Shown here: piece by piece, positions 11,021 to 23,624 of the stretch
How the letters are laid out: each line of letters opens with the position of its first letter
Position numbering within the stretch: position 1 is the stretch's first letter
Source: Haliotis asinina
Lineage: Eukaryota > Mollusca > Gastropoda > Lepetellida > Haliotidae
Assembly: GCF_037392515.1 (NCBI RefSeq)
Contig: NC_090295.1
Coordinates: forward strand, 25,584,501 to 25,648,500
DNA length: 64,000 nucleotides
Direction of reading: 5' to 3'
Notes under the pieces: generated by a model
Database searches by the model: none
The model's input: only the letters and a program-made list of their open reading frames with translations
What the model was told of the DNA's origin: nothing
Program-made: the position numbers and the translations under genes

Positions 11021-12230
11021 TGCAGGTTTTATAGTGGGGATGGAGTATTAATATGAATATGCTGCCACGGTCACAAAGATTGCTATTTGGGTGGGACATG
11101 GGTTTCATGCTGATGGCCAGACAACCATTCATCATGTATGGTCAGTCTGCTGCATGGCACACATCATGCACATTGCACAAGTCATGCTCAGTGCCATGCT
11201 TCACTGGCCAAATGGCCATTCTCCAGGCAGCTGAGTTTCACATGCCCCTCTGCTGGTGGCCATGACAACACAGCTGAACCCTCTGTTTCTCAATGTCACT
11301 GTGCTTATTTTGTCAGTTTGTTCATTTGTTGATCGAAGAAATTCAGTGTGAAGGCGACTTGCTCATTTTAACTTGACTGTTATGAGATGTAATTTATTGC
11401 ATATCTTTAGAGTGAATTGGTCTTGTTGTCTTAGGGGCTGCAGAGCACTGTACAGCGTTATGGGCAGGCCAGACACCAAGGCACCAATACTTCACTACTG
11501 TCTATAGTCACAGCATCATTTAGAATATCAATACGTAGATGTTATTTATGTGAAAGCATCATGGAATGTACAAATGTGAAAGTATGTCATGTAGTTTTGA
11601 AGAAATTTAGCTCATGTCTTCGTAGGACTGAAGATGTATGTTTGATATTTTCTGTCATTTTAGGACATCTACTTTATTTTTATTGGTTTTATGTTATGAA
11701 ATAGATAAGTATTTCATTATTACTTATAGACAATCCAGTGACTAATGTTGTAAGCTGGGGGCGTAGTCTAATTCAGAATCCCCCTGAGTTTGCCCTGTTG
11801 TTAACCACATTGACAACTCTTCTTTTCACATGCTGTACAACTCAAACGTGAGTATCCCTCACTGAACCGGGGTTATGTGAAAAAAAAAGACACAATGAGA
11901 GAATGATTTTCGAATATTATAATTTATGCCTGTTTGAAAATAGCTTGCAGTGTTTAGCCGAAGTGCCAGTTATTACACTTTTAACATGAGTCATATTGTC
12001 TTCTTTTCTTCTATGATATATACTGAGAGAAACAAATTAAAGAACACAGGAAAATTCAAGCGTTTCTTCAATATTTTGCAGTTTTCATCTCCAGCTTTTA
12101 ATAGCTGTGTGGGAAGAAATCTCAGATTAAATGAAGGAACAAAGCCATGGACAGGTGTTCAATCATTTCTTTCCCTCAGTATATTAGATTTTTTTAAGAC
12201 AACTAGACACAGATGACACTGTCATGTGAG
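11021..12230. other. Intergenic or long 3' UTR, no gene seen
   Basis: AT-rich DNA with only short chance frames. I recognise no repeat, RNA gene or exon here. Confidence 0.4.
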
Positions 12231-12234
12231 ACTC

Positions 12235-12475
12235 TGCACTTCCCTGTGCAGACTTGTGTCCCTTTGGTGATCCAGGAACACATGATAGTAGGTTTGAATC
12301 CTGGTTCACCCTGATTATGTTTCGTGGTCTGTTAGCACCACACCCGTGCTTTTTGGTTCTGCTGCAGTGGAACACACAGACCTGCCAGTCTGTGGGTTTT
12401 CCACTCACATTAACCTTACACAGTGTGAATTGTTGGAGATCTGCTAAAAGCAGAAACTTAACTCACTAAGGTAAT
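12235..12475 (+). mobile_element. SINE-like fragment
   Basis: A box B-like GGTTTGAATCC near 12290 follows a weak box A-like region. The body and a TTAACTCACTAAGG end resemble tRNA-derived SINE copies. It is too diverged to assign to a family from sequence alone. Confidence 0.45.
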
Positions 12476-13521
12476 TGATAGGGCTGTGATGGGAAACCTT
12501 TATCCCTGAGACAGGTGGGTAATGTTCTGGACCCAGGTACCTGTCTTACCACCCAGACCCATTATGATAATGTGACTGATAGATTAAACAATGAAATGCT
12601 ATTCTTTCATTATAAAAAGGTTGTATTGTCTTTGAAGATTTAGACATAATTGTGCAGTCACCTATTTTGAATATAATATATGATTAAGACATTAGAATTA
12701 ACTCGAAATTGTAGCGTCCAAGCTGAAGAATATTTAGCAATTTCTTACAAATTTGATGTCAGGAATGAACATAAGGAATGTCCTCAGTAATAGGGAAAAT
12801 TTGGACCCATTCTAGCTCTAGTAAATGCATTCCCAGATGCCAATGATTGTTTGAGCTTTATAAATAAATGTATGTGTATCAAATGACTGATGAAACGAAT
12901 AAGGTTTGTAGAGTTAAAAGAAAGTTGAAGCACAATAAACCTTGTGCATTTATCAATTGGTCAGCTTGCTGCTCTATAATCTTCTATTAATGTTTTTATA
13001 GGAAGTGTATAAATGGGTTGCAGTTTTATAATGATAGTTTTCTGGGTGTTGTGTATGGAATTTTCTGCTAGTAAAGAGTTGAACTTGTATTTGGTGATGG
13101 TAATAGGACACTTATCAAACTGATGAAAGTCATTGTGTTTGTTTCTTGATATTGTCCCTTATCTTCCTTCCTTATCAGTGGAGAGAGTTTTCTGATACTG
13201 GCAAGGTACTTGATGACAACGTGTTTGTTTACAACAACGTATTTATCAGAGTTGTTGAGATGATCTGTGATCTGCTTGTTTCTTACTCAGCTGATCTCAG
13301 CTGTTCTGACCTTGCGTGTAGTACTGCACATGAAACTGCATCAAATAAATCGTGAAGTGTTTGCTGAATGTTCAGAACTTTATCCATATACAAACAAATA
13401 TGAATACCCATCTATTCAGTGTTATTTCAATGAAATTGATTGATTGAGTGTCAAAGAATGAAATAAATATCTTAAAACATTTAGGATTTGGGATTTTTTT
13501 TCATGTGTGTAATATGTTATA
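12476..13521. other. Non-coding stretch with AATAAA signals
   Basis: AATAAA occurs at about 12863, 12936 and 13340, any of which could end a long DIS3L2 transcript. No other feature is supported. Confidence 0.35.
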
Positions 13522-14810
13522 CAGTATGGTTCAAAATTATTGAGAATAGCTAAAGCATTTCATATTATTAAACGAGAACAAATCAGATAAAATTGAATGT
13601 ATTGTAAAAGTGAACTGACCTTTTCATGTTGTGTAGGTAACAATTTAATGTTTTATCAAGTCTCCTTGAGCTTCACGGCACAGTCTAAGACGGGTAGGCA
13701 TACTTCCTATCAGAGAGGTTAGTGTCTCGTGAGTTATGCTGTCCCAGTATCGGACCACTTCTCTCTTCTTGTCTTCAATTTTTGTCAACCCCTTTTGATT
13801 CACACATTCCTTCATCATCCCCCAAATGTTCTCAATGGGATTTAAGTCAGGACTATATGCAGGAAATGGTAATGCAGTCACATTTTTCTCCTGAAACCAC
13901 TGCTTGGCATGTTTTGTGGTGTGTTTAGGATCATTATCTTGCTGCAAAATCCAGTCATTTCCATAAAACACATGTGCACTTGGAAGCAGAAAATTATCTA
14001 ATATGTTAGTGTAGGGTTGACTTGTCAGATTTCCCTCAAACACACACAGCGGGGTCGTTCCTAATAAGGATATCCCTCCCCATACATGAAACTTTGGGCC
14101 GTATTTAGGTCGTCGATACAACGGTGCACTTTGTCCATATTTTCACATTATTGGGATATACCCATATTGAGCTTTCATCAGTAAAAATCACATTTTCCCA
14201 GTCAAAGTTTTCATGTGCCAAACACCGCTCAACACGCCTGTCTTTATGTTCTTGTTTAATGAGAGGAGAAGGAATTCCAGTCTTTTTCTCCCATCCAAGA
14301 TCAATCAAATTTCTTCTAACTGTAGATTTTGATACAACTGTTGATCCCCTTTCTATCATTTCATACCTGATGTTGGAGATGCTTGCCCTTTGCTTTTTAG
14401 ACGCTAAAATTCCCAGCCGGACGCGATCTGAGAAGTCCAATTTTCTGGGTCTCCCTGCTCCTTTCTGGTGCCCCAAATCCTTTCCCTCTTTAAAATTCTG
14501 CCTAATCCTATACACAGTAGAAAGAGGAGTTCCTGTTCTCTCTGCCTATGTATTTACATCATCAATTCCTTGATTACACAACTCAAAAATCAACCTTGTT
14601 TTATCTTCAGCAGACATTGTTGACAGTGCTGAGGAAAATGACGTCTGCTACAAATTCAGGGGAGGTAACTCTAATTGTACTATACTCAGTAGGCCAAGAT
14701 GAGTTACCTCCCTTATACCATTACTTAGTTTTAAGTATCAGTGAATCAGTTGAGGTGTTATGATAGCTCAAAGTAAGAAGAAAAATTCTCAATAATTATG
14801 AACCAGACTA
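13522..14810 (-). mobile_element. Tc1 (DD34E) transposon with both TIRs
   Basis: The left end TA-CAGTATGGTTCAAAATTATTGAG and the right end, read inverted as TA-TAGTCTGGTTCATAATTATTGAG, form terminal inverted repeats of about 26 bp. They sit next to TA dinucleotides at 13520-13521 and 14811-14812. The size of about 1.29 kb and one internal transposase on the minus strand are typical of Tc1 elements. Confidence 0.9.
13645..14617 (-). pseudogene. Tc1 transposase with a stop and a frameshift
   Basis: The Tc1 cut-and-paste transposase binds the TIRs and moves the element between TA sites. The start codon is at 14617 (MSAEDKTRL). A TAG interrupts the frame about 24 codons in. The HTH region follows (GRPRKLDFSDR, ISNIRYEM, KSTVRRNLIDLGW), then catalytic D1 in FTDESSIWV, D2 in QQDNDPKHT and E in SPDLNPIENIW. 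Thirty-four residues lie between D2 and E, so it is DD34E. A single-base shift near 14121-14135 separates the two halves, at IWTK versus YRRPKYGPK. All three catalytic residues are kept. Only two lesions are seen over about 320 codons, so this is a fairly young inactivated copy. Confidence 0.88.
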
Positions 14811-14812
14811 TA

Positions 14813-15163
14813 ATAATATGATTATATTTTAGCCTGTTATCATCTTGCTGTTAGCCCAGCTGGCTACAGTACTGCAGCACTGTTGGTGGTAGTGTAGTTG
14901 ACCACATGACTATTATTGATGATATGTCAAGACGATCAAGGTGCTCTTGACTATAACCTTTATGTTGCTGGAGCTCACCTGGGTGAAACCAGTTCAGATC
15001 AGTTTCGCAGACTGTTTACTTGAATGCTGAGGTGTCTTAATTGTCGCCTGAAGGGTTAAGTCTCGCTGTGTATATTCAGAAGAGCAGACAGAAAAAAAAG
15101 ACCGAGTCATTACATACTTTATTATGTTGCTGTTCTCACGGTTACAAGAGTGCGCACAATTTG
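14813..15163. other. Non-coding stretch, nothing recognised
   Basis: No coding, repeat or RNA signal that I can support. Confidence 0.35.
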
Positions 15164-15361
15164 TTAATGTATATTCCAGAGCAAGTTTTCTTTATAGTTC
15201 TGGTTGCAGATGCTCCAAACCAAGTGTACACAACACTTTCCTGGATTGAATTCCACCAGAACTGAATCCCCAGCATAGCCAATAGTGCATTGTGTGTTTG
15301 CTGTCCGAAAACATTCCTGGCATTCTCCATACTGGCCGATTTGATTGACTGATTGGCACTG
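15164..15361 (-). CDS. Possible Cys-rich terminal exon, unrecognised
   Basis: On the minus strand, an acceptor-like TTTGATTGCAG at about 15372-15362 precedes an open frame of 65 codons ending in TAA. The peptide has seven cysteines, including the groups GECQECF and GKCCVHL, and ends LLWNIH. It lies downstream of the IgGFc-PAN gene on the same strand, but that gene already has its own stop at 15765. It could be an exon of another gene, an alternative 3' exon or chance. I recognise no family. Confidence 0.2.
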   Translation of the reverse strand, partial: QCQSVNQIGQYGECQECFRTANTQCTIGYAGDSVLVEFNPGKCCVHLVWSICNQNYKENLLWNIH

Positions 15362-15764
15362 CAATCAAATTTGGTTGTAGCGATAAAATCAAGTTATTGC
15401 CATAAAGTTATCACTTTTCTAATAGAGCATTTACTATATAATAACGTATGAAGAAAACAATATCGTAGTTGACAAAAATTATGCATTTAATGGCATATAT
15501 TTGATAATTTTGCCTCTTGAAATGCATTATGGCATTTTGACATGCCCCAAGGGCAATTTGACCCCATCTGGGACAATTGGACCGAAAATACGGGGGATTT
15601 TGTAGCTGGGGCGATTTGACTAGCACCCTTCAAGAACACTGCAACAGTAATACTAATTAAAACAGTGATGTTAACGTGGCAGATATATTGGTGTACACGT
15701 TTTTTGTACAAGACAGGACACGTGTACTAAGACATGTTCCTCATGCCATTTGTGCAAGGTGAAT
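15362..15764. other. 3' flank of the IgGFc-PAN gene
   Basis: Non-coding DNA, probably including the 3' UTR of the minus-strand gene that ends at 15765. No canonical AATAAA was spotted close to the stop. Confidence 0.35.
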
Positions 15765-18700
15765 TCAGAGGGGCGCATACACGGACAAGGACCAGTCCTG
15801 CTGATAGTGCGACCAGTTCATGTCCAGTGAATAGCTGGTGAGTGAACCATACAGGAGCTCACAGTTGACATTTCCCGACGACGCCTGGAAGTTGACAGCC
15901 CAACAGTCCCTGTCTCGCCCGCATTTCACGAAACACTGCTGTTTGTTGAGCGAGTGAGAAGCTGATACGTTAGTGGCCAGGTATTTTCCGTCACCAATCC
16001 TCTTGAAATGTCCCTTTCTTATGGTTTCTGTGGGAACGGATACCACGTGCAAGTAAATGTGTGAGCATGAAGTTTGTCAATACAATTCACTGAGAGATTA
16101 TTTTCTCAGTTGCTAAAGCAATGTTTCAGCTGGTCGATGTTTTAGTAACATAATACGGCTAAGTCTTGAAAACATAATTCATAATTTATGATTTATAATC
16201 TCTGACTATTCCTAGGTAGACGGGTATTTCACAGAGTACGGAGTCGTGCAAAAAGTATTCGGACACTTCACGCAATTTCCATAGACCTACAGGTTATTTC
16301 AGTGTAGTATAAATAAATTCTTAACTTACCTTACCATAGGACTATGCATATTACCCCAAGCTTCGCTTAAACGAGATCAGACAGTTGTTGATTCGCCATT
16401 CCCATGAATGGCTACCTCATGTATCGACGAATGTATAGGCACGGAAGTGGCGTGATCTCCTGAAAAATCCTTGTGATCGGACGTTTGTTTGGTTCGCTGA
16501 GTTTTCTACCTACTACTTTGTGTTTAGGTTGTTATTACACGGTAGGTATGTTTCTTTCCCTTATGTTGCGTGAGTGAAGAACAGAATTATGCTTCACTTA
16601 CCTGACTACCTCGTGTGTACTTGTTGCTTGATTTTTCGATGTGGGATGTTTTCCAGCATCTTGCTTTTTGTGTGGTCTCTGTATGGTGTACGTAGCTATG
16701 GTTAGTTCCTACACCATTTTATCCATGTCGTTCACCATTTTTTATCCATATGGTGGTTGTATTTCGTACCTTTTCTCTCGTAGCATGCCTCTTGTTGCGG
16801 GGGCAGCCATCTCTGTTGTTGTCCCTGCCCCGCCCTTGGGCGTGCCAATTTTTTCTCATATGGGTGTTTGTTGCATTTTTTTGTGTAGGGCAGTTTTGCT
16901 AGGCGAGTTTAGCGATGTTACGGTTTTCTCGCTTGTCGGTATGTTGCAGTCAGCTGTTTATGACACGACAGTTCTGCACTATTTGCAAGGTGTTAAAGTT
17001 GGCAAAGGACCCCCACCTTTCGTGTGCGGACTGCACATCCGTTTGCTGCACACTCGACCAACGCTGTCAGCACTGCAAGCGACTGTCGCCTGCTGCGTTC
17101 AAGGCTTTCCTTATAGCTAGGAGGAAGCATTTCACTCAAACTCGCAGGAAGATGTCGTCACCGGCGTCGTCTTTGGGTTCTTGCTCGTCTCTCCCGGAGA
17201 CTCCGGATCGTCAGCTGCCAGCGCCAATGCATGAGTCTACGTAAGATTCTACTTGGGATCAGTTTGCAAAATTTGACTTGAATCTTACCAAAATTAAATT
17301 CAAGAAAATTATTCATGCTTCGCTTAATTAAGATGTAAACCTATGGAAATTCTGTCAAGTGTCCGGATACTTTTGATGCATGGCTTTACCTTTACACAAG
17401 TAAGTTGTGGTACCTTCACAGCACACATCATATTCCGAGCCACTGCCCATCTCTACTCCTGCAACACGAAGTCATATATGTGCTGTGCCAAAACAGATGA
17501 TTCTGTGACCAACCCTACACTTTTCTCTTTAGTCTGGCAGACGGACTACACATTGGATACGCTATTCTGTATGTATGGCCTAAAGAAGCTCGTCTGTGCT
17601 GACAGTGCTCGGCAGTAGATGGAATGATTGCTTCAAATGCTCTTCAGTATTCATGTATGGCACTAGATGCCTTTCCTTTCGACGAACACAGTGTGTCATC
17701 TGTGGTGTTCATGGGCTGTTTTATGACAGATTAGTTGATGAATAATAACAAAGATATGGTACTTAATGGACGACAACTCCTTCTTTATATCATGTTCCGA
17801 TGTTTGGTTCTCATACCCTTGTCAAGCAAGATTCTCTGGCGTCCAGTGGTCCTTTCATACAATGTTAAGTGTTATGTTAACCTTCACGACAATAGAAATC
17901 AGAATGACTGGCTGTTCACAGACATATAATGTTTGATAATCCGAGCACAGATTTTAATGAATGAATGTACGCAGGCGCGCACACGCAAGTACCTGGAGGT
18001 GCGTAGCAGTCCTCGTCAACAACCAAGTCAAGGTCGTCATCTGAAACATCAATGTGCAATATGACAACATTTCCTACTGCGAGCCGTTAGGTAAAATAAT
18101 TAGAATGAACTCCACAACGTGACACAACCCCCTCTACGTTACCAAACCGTTCCCGTAGATGATTTACTGATAGGAGAGACATTCATGTCACGCTGCCATT
18201 AGGTGAGACTGCTCTAGCCGTCCTGCGACTTTCCTTTCATGTCGAGCAGTATTCCACAAGACCACCATACAATAATTTGTATTATGTAAGGTCCCTAGTC
18301 GTTCTGCATATGGGACCTTTGTACCAACTTTCAAAAACTGTTGCTTGAATATACATGTATTCTACGATCCTTTTTGCAATCCCATATGTGTGTTAACTAT
18401 TTAGTTTATAGGAATGTAATCAGATATTGACGATAAATATGTAAATGACACACTGACCACTGTAGGCGTTATAGAAGGGCATTTTGATTGAAACTCGATC
18501 AGAATTTGAAACGAATTGCCCTTGATATGCTGGTTTGCCCAATATTGTAATGTTTACGAGAACCAAGTCTCGACAGGAATATATATTTTTTCTTTGACCA
18601 ACAGCGAAAGTAATGAGAAACACGGCCCCGAAGACTGAAGGGCGCCTCGACAATAACCGACAATAGCGAACATCTGAAGCCCGAGTTCCCACGTAATGAT

Positions 18701-20912
18701 CAAACGCTATAAAGCATATAACACTACCTATTCCATCTATGTTGGCACAACACGCCTCCTCGTCAACGTCGCCGTCACAGTCGTTGTCCACGCCGTCTCC
18801 CGGGTAACCAGAGGTTGGTGCACAGGGCTGAAATGTTGGTCATTTGACAGGATATAGAGGTAAAATATGCACAAATCCGCTTCACCTGCGAGGTGACCTT
18901 TCAGCATCGACACATACATTGATAGTCACAAGCGATAGGATATATTCACTCGAAATTTGATATATTTGTTGCACAACGCCGCACTAAGCAGTATCTGAGC
19001 TATATGACAGCGGTAGGTAAATACTTGGATCTGAACCGTGCAGTAGTCGATATTAATATCAACGATCCGAGCCCTAGGATGGAATAGCAGCAACAGAAAA
19101 CCCTGAACATCGCATCTCACTACAAGGTCAGCTTACTGGGTACCACTGGTAACACCGTGAGGCAACTGAACTGAGACCAGAGAGATGAAACATACACTGT
19201 TGGTCCTGTGAAGAAGTCAGTAACAATTATAACAATTAAAAGAATGAGTAATTTATTACTAAATAAAACAAAAAAGGTTACCAAATCAACATATAAACAC
19301 GCTCTCTCTTTTTCTTTCTCTCTCTCTCTCTCACACACACACCAAGAGAAAACCAAGAGAAATAACTTACGGCAAATAACGTTGACGCTGCAGTTTCCAA
19401 AGAGTTCGCCATAGCCCTACAGTTTTGGCTTGAATACATATAGGCAAGGAATGACATGTTTCCAAAATGAGATACAGTACTGAGGTTGGATGATTTCAAA
19501 AGTTCAATGTTCACAATGGCATACTGGGTTCCTTCCACGTGTTCCACAGAGACGGTAGACGCACTAGCATTTTGGTTATTGAAGATCAAGCCATCCATAT
19601 GAGACTCTTTAATGACAATTGATGCGTAATACCTCCATGTGCCCGTCCCACTGACACCAAACACATATGACGTTCTGGCCGCAGCAAATGGGGACAGTAT
19701 CAGCAAGGACGGGTCACCTTCATCAGACTGACCACTGACAGACAGCTGGGCCAGCTGTACAGGTTTGGTAGCTCGTATGTATGTCGCGTTTTCTAAGTAA
19801 AACTCTTTCCAGTCTCCTGGTTTCAGTAAGAGGAATGGGTCCACACCTTGTATGTACACCGCCGTGTTGGCCCACCTAGCCAGCACTCTGTAGATGTCCC
19901 CTGCGTCTCTGTTGGGAAACGGCACAGTCACATACTCCTTCCCCCAAACGTTCACTGGAGGAAGTTGGTCAACTATGGTAGACGCACATCTACCGTTATG
20001 GACACGGGTTCGGTTGACGCCACTGTAGGCGGCTATTGGATTGTTTGCAATCACGTGACTCCCCGTGAGATCAGAACGGGTCTGTATCTGGAGCACGTCA
20101 TACTGTTGTAGGGTCTTCGTTATTACGTCACCACCAGAGTATGAGACATTGTCGAACTCAACTGTTACATCTTCCGATGTGGTTAAAGTGATGGAAACCA
20201 CGGTATCATTACTTGTGGCAACAACAGCAAATGTCGATCCAGCTACATTGTACGTTGTGTAGTAACAAACAGCGTAATACTCACTCCCTAACAGATTCGT
20301 TGGTCTGACGAGGAAAGAGTCGTAGCTGGTCCCTGCTCCTTTCCAGGTCTCCGTGCTCATGCCTACAACGGTTATGTCACGTGTGGACGTCACTCGTATA
20401 GCTTTCCTGTCTATGTAAGATCCGTAGTTCATCGCCATTGCTCCGTTGATTCTCAGGGTGTGTGTTTCACCCGGGGCGATGATAATGGTCGTGCTGACGA
20501 GGTCAGGGTATTCAGGGGCGATAACTGTTACCTTTGCTCCCTGATCTGTTGTGGGTGTTAAGATGAGATAGTCGGGGCTGTCATTTGTGTGGAATACTTG
20601 TGTAAAGGTTAACACAAAGTCCGTTCCGGCTTTCACCATGCACCCTGAAGTTAGAGACAGAATTAGTACGATGGCAGTAAACACGAATGCTACACGTAAA
20701 CACGCAAGTTCATTCTGAGATTTACATACCGCAAATTACACCTGGCTTTACAAAGACTGCTTTGAAATAAATAATGTGTGTTCAAACACTATTCCTCGAA
20801 CGCTTGCCAATATCATACATTGTTTGGGGAGGAATTCATCTAGCCAAGGGGCATCTTAAAGCTCACCTTTGTTACACATAACCACGATGACAATAATCAG
20901 CAGCTTATCCAT
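15765..20912 (-). CDS. Secreted IgGFc-binding / PAN-domain protein, five exons
   Basis: A complete gene read from the sequence. Exons on the minus strand: 20912-20867, 20644-19371, 18827-18728, 18040-17993 and 16027-15765. All have GT/AG borders and compatible phases, giving 1731 nt and 576 residues. Residues 1-20 form a signal peptide (MDKLLIIVIVVMCNK). Residues of about 20-440 form an IgGFc-binding-protein N-terminal-like region (TDFVLTFTQVF, VTIIAPEYPD, YIDRKAIRVTST, SGVNRTRVHNGRC), known from mucus-associated FCGBP-type proteins and common in mollusc secretions. Residues 451-464 (DGVDNDCDGDVDEE) and about 474-485 (DDDLDLVVDEDC) are acidic calcium-loop-like repeats. Residues of about 490-576 resemble a PAN/apple domain (CFVKCGRDRDCWAVNFQ), a fold for protein or glycan binding. 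Inferred role: extracellular adhesion, mucus or immune recognition. The last intron carries a TIR element. No vertebrate-style von Willebrand domains are present, so the FCGBP name would mislead. Confidence 0.85.
16248..17380 (+). mobile_element. Non-autonomous TIR transposon with a gag-like insert
   Basis: The left end GCAAAAAGTATTCGGACACTT and an inverted right end AAGTGTCCGGATACTTTTGATGC form TIRs. They extend inward for about 50 bp (AATTTCCATAG is shared). The TIR resembles those of mariner-type elements. No transposase is present. The interior carries a Cys-rich frame, described separately. It lies in the last intron of the IgGFc-PAN gene. Confidence 0.65.
16915..17244 (+). CDS. Cys-rich gag-like fragment inside the TIR element
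   Basis: The frame reads FCTICKVLKLAKDPHLSCAD and continues with CTSVCCTLDQRCQHCKRLS, a run of CxxC pairs. A basic stretch (RRKHFTQTRRK) and a Ser/Pro-rich tail ending APMHEST follow. This resembles N-terminal Cys-rich gag regions of DIRS- or Gypsy-like retroelements in molluscs, from memory of the pattern only. It ends close to a GTAAGA that could be a splice donor. The overlapping frame at 16641-17120 is probably spurious. Confidence 0.35.
   Translation: MLRFSRLSVCCSQLFMTRQFCTICKVLKLAKDPHLSCADCTSVCCTLDQRCQHCKRLSPAAFKAFLIARRKHFTQTRRKMSSPASSLGSCSSLPETPDRQLPAPMHEST
19313..19346 (+). repeat. TC/AC microsatellite
   Basis: A (TC)n run is followed by (AC)n, just inside the intron after exon 2 of the minus-strand IgGFc-PAN gene (about 25-60 bp past the splice donor). 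Confidence 0.85.
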
Positions 20913-23620
20913 GGCGTTCTTCAAGACAGCTGTTCAGTTCTTCAAGTCTTCGTCCATGACATGTAAGTCAATGATAGTACTGATCCTAACTGTAGAGATC
21001 GGGGTTAACACACCTGTGTGTTTTCAGATTACATGTCCTGAAACAGGAAGAACCCTTGAAGATAAAGATGCGACTGACACCTGGACCCTAACATACTGAT
21101 ACTTCGCAATGCAATGACAATGAATGCTTCTATTTTTATTCTCCTGTGAAAAACCCATAACTACATATTTCCACACAATACTCAGAGCAAACCACATGGA
21201 AATAGTATTATCTCCCAATCGAAGTCCGTCCAAGTCTGACTGATGTTACTGTTGTCTAAACTTCATGCAGCAATGCCATTCATTGCAGTAATGCCCATCG
21301 TTGAGGCTAGGTACTAAAGTCCGCTCAAAACGGTGATTGGAGCCCGACAACTGAAAGGATCAGTAACGAATAGCACGTGCACATTAATGTACATTTCGAA
21401 ATGCATTCCCGAGTACAATGCGCAGTAGGTTCGCGGAGCTTGAAACAGTATGTCTTCCTGGTATGCTTCTGTCAAGTTTCTGAATATTCAATCACAATTT
21501 GACAGAATTACAGAAAACCTGAGAGGATGGCAATAAAATATTGAAACTGGTTATAGGCTATTTGATTTACACTAATATATAGAGTAACATCGTTACTTAC
21601 ATTCCTCAATAAAACAATGAATTGTTCGTTCCCGTTGTTACTGAGAATTGACTAGTCACTGCGATAAATTAGTCCTCAATAACAACCTCCATTAACCCGA
21701 CAGCACCAAAGATGTAAATGTGTGAATGAAAAAGACAAGTTATTTATTCAACTTGTAGACAACTACTCATACTCTAACTGAACTTCTGATGTTTCACGGG
21801 TAGACATTATGTAAACTCAATGGAATATAATTTGCTTGATGTATTTAATGAGTGGAGAATCCCATGCGATATATACAGACATGCAGTCTGTAATGCAACT
21901 GAGGTAAGCAACATAACAGCCCTAATACACATGGCATGATCCTGTGAAATCATACAGTGACCCTACCGTGATATTGTTGACTGGCGAGGGTGCATCAAAT
22001 TAATGCCTAATCCTGTTGTAGTGACCACTGATTGCGTCCATCAACCAAATGTTTCCACTAGCAACAGACTTTGCTCTATATGGGTATGTTTTGGCCATAG
22101 AGTAACATATGTCATATTTATTCAAGTGTTATCACATATATTTTTCAAGTGAAACACTCTATTGCCAGCAGGAACCGGTGCATTGCAGAGCTTGCTGTTA
22201 CTGAAATACCTTGTTCAGAAGTAGTTGCTTGGTATGTGTGTATATGCATTTGTCATGTATTGATTTGTTAAACTTTGGATTGAGGTTATTCATGTTATTC
22301 ACGTGCACGGACTTAACGCATGGATGCGTTAGAGAGTAAATCATGGAGAGTATAAATTTAGGCGAGGGTTATGTGACCTAAAAATAAATAGAAGATGGAT
22401 TAACTCTACATGGTTTGGCTGGTCGTAATATTGCGGAGTGGAACTGTAGCCAGATGTACAAACAGAAACAAAATACAACAAGTAACAAGTCAGCATATCT
22501 CGGGGAAAAAACACAAACTCCCGAGCTTTGCAAACACAAGTACTCATCGAAGTCAGTCGAAGTGATCGAAATGCTACTGAATCTATGCCCAAACGTGTAT
22601 GGTGACTTTGTTCCAGTATAGCACCGATAGTTAGTATATCTGACTGGCGTTCTAATGATGATAACAGTAAAGTTTTTCGAAATTCCCGATGGTCAATTCA
22701 GACACTGAAGGTGGCACCATGTTTGTTTGTAAACACTAAAAGTAGTACCTACCAGATCATCGTTCGTATATGATCCAAACCGACAACGTTTTTATCTGTT
22801 GTCTTTGCCCTGCCCATAAGCCAAACTATGATATGATGAAGGCACTGGGGATGCCGTTGTTGTGTTTGGCATGGACATTGCCTGACATATGCAGATATGG
22901 ATCTCACGCTTTCCTTTCTTCAGGCAACCCTGGTTATATACACATAATCGATCTTATATTTGTATCAGGTAGCTAATAATGTAATGAAACGCTCCCCACT
23001 AAGCACATAAACTTACCCATATGAAAATATTGCCTCTCCACACTTGATGTTATATGGGACATCTTTATAGATGACCAATTGAGCTTTTATTATATTTGTC
23101 TGCGAACAACATTTACACATAAACCTACCCAGATGAAACGTTCTCTGTGACCATGTTTAGCACAAGCATTACTATGCTTTTGTTTCAAGTCTTTCATCGA
23201 GGTTTTGCTGCTGTTCGTCATAACGTGACAGCGTCAGTAAATTGATTTATTCAGTTTTTGAAAAAGATGATCGAAGGGTCGATCTTTGATGGTTGATTTG
23301 GGTAGGGGTGTCCTGGGATGTCATCTAAAAAAATGTTGTCCCCGTAACAGCTTGAAAATTTTTTTGACTTTGAAGGTAATCTTCATACAAAATGCCATGT
23401 TCGTATGTTAGAGTCGAATTTTAGCCAGGTATTTGTTATATTTGTTGTTTGAATAAGTGTCACAAGAACCATTGGAACTTAAGGAATTAAAAGTCATTTT
23501 GAAACCATTCCTTTGCAGTATACCTGCATTCCTAATTTTACCGTGATGGTGAATGCACAAGCCCGATATGTGACGTGATAATGAACACACATGCCTGATT
23601 CGTGGTATGATGATGTTGGG
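20913..23620. other. Gene-free stretch upstream of the IgGFc-PAN gene
   Basis: It should contain the promoter of the minus-strand gene starting at 20912. I see no clear TATA element and no other coding or repeat feature that I can support. Confidence 0.4.
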
Positions 23621-23624
23621 TATA

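Noticed and set aside
13146..13355. 69-codon frame downstream of DIS3L2
   Set aside because: No domain, and it ends in an AATAAA-rich region. More likely 3' UTR or intergenic DNA.
16641..17120. 159-codon hydrophobic frame
   Set aside because: It overlaps the more convincing Cys-rich frame inside the TIR element and has no domain.
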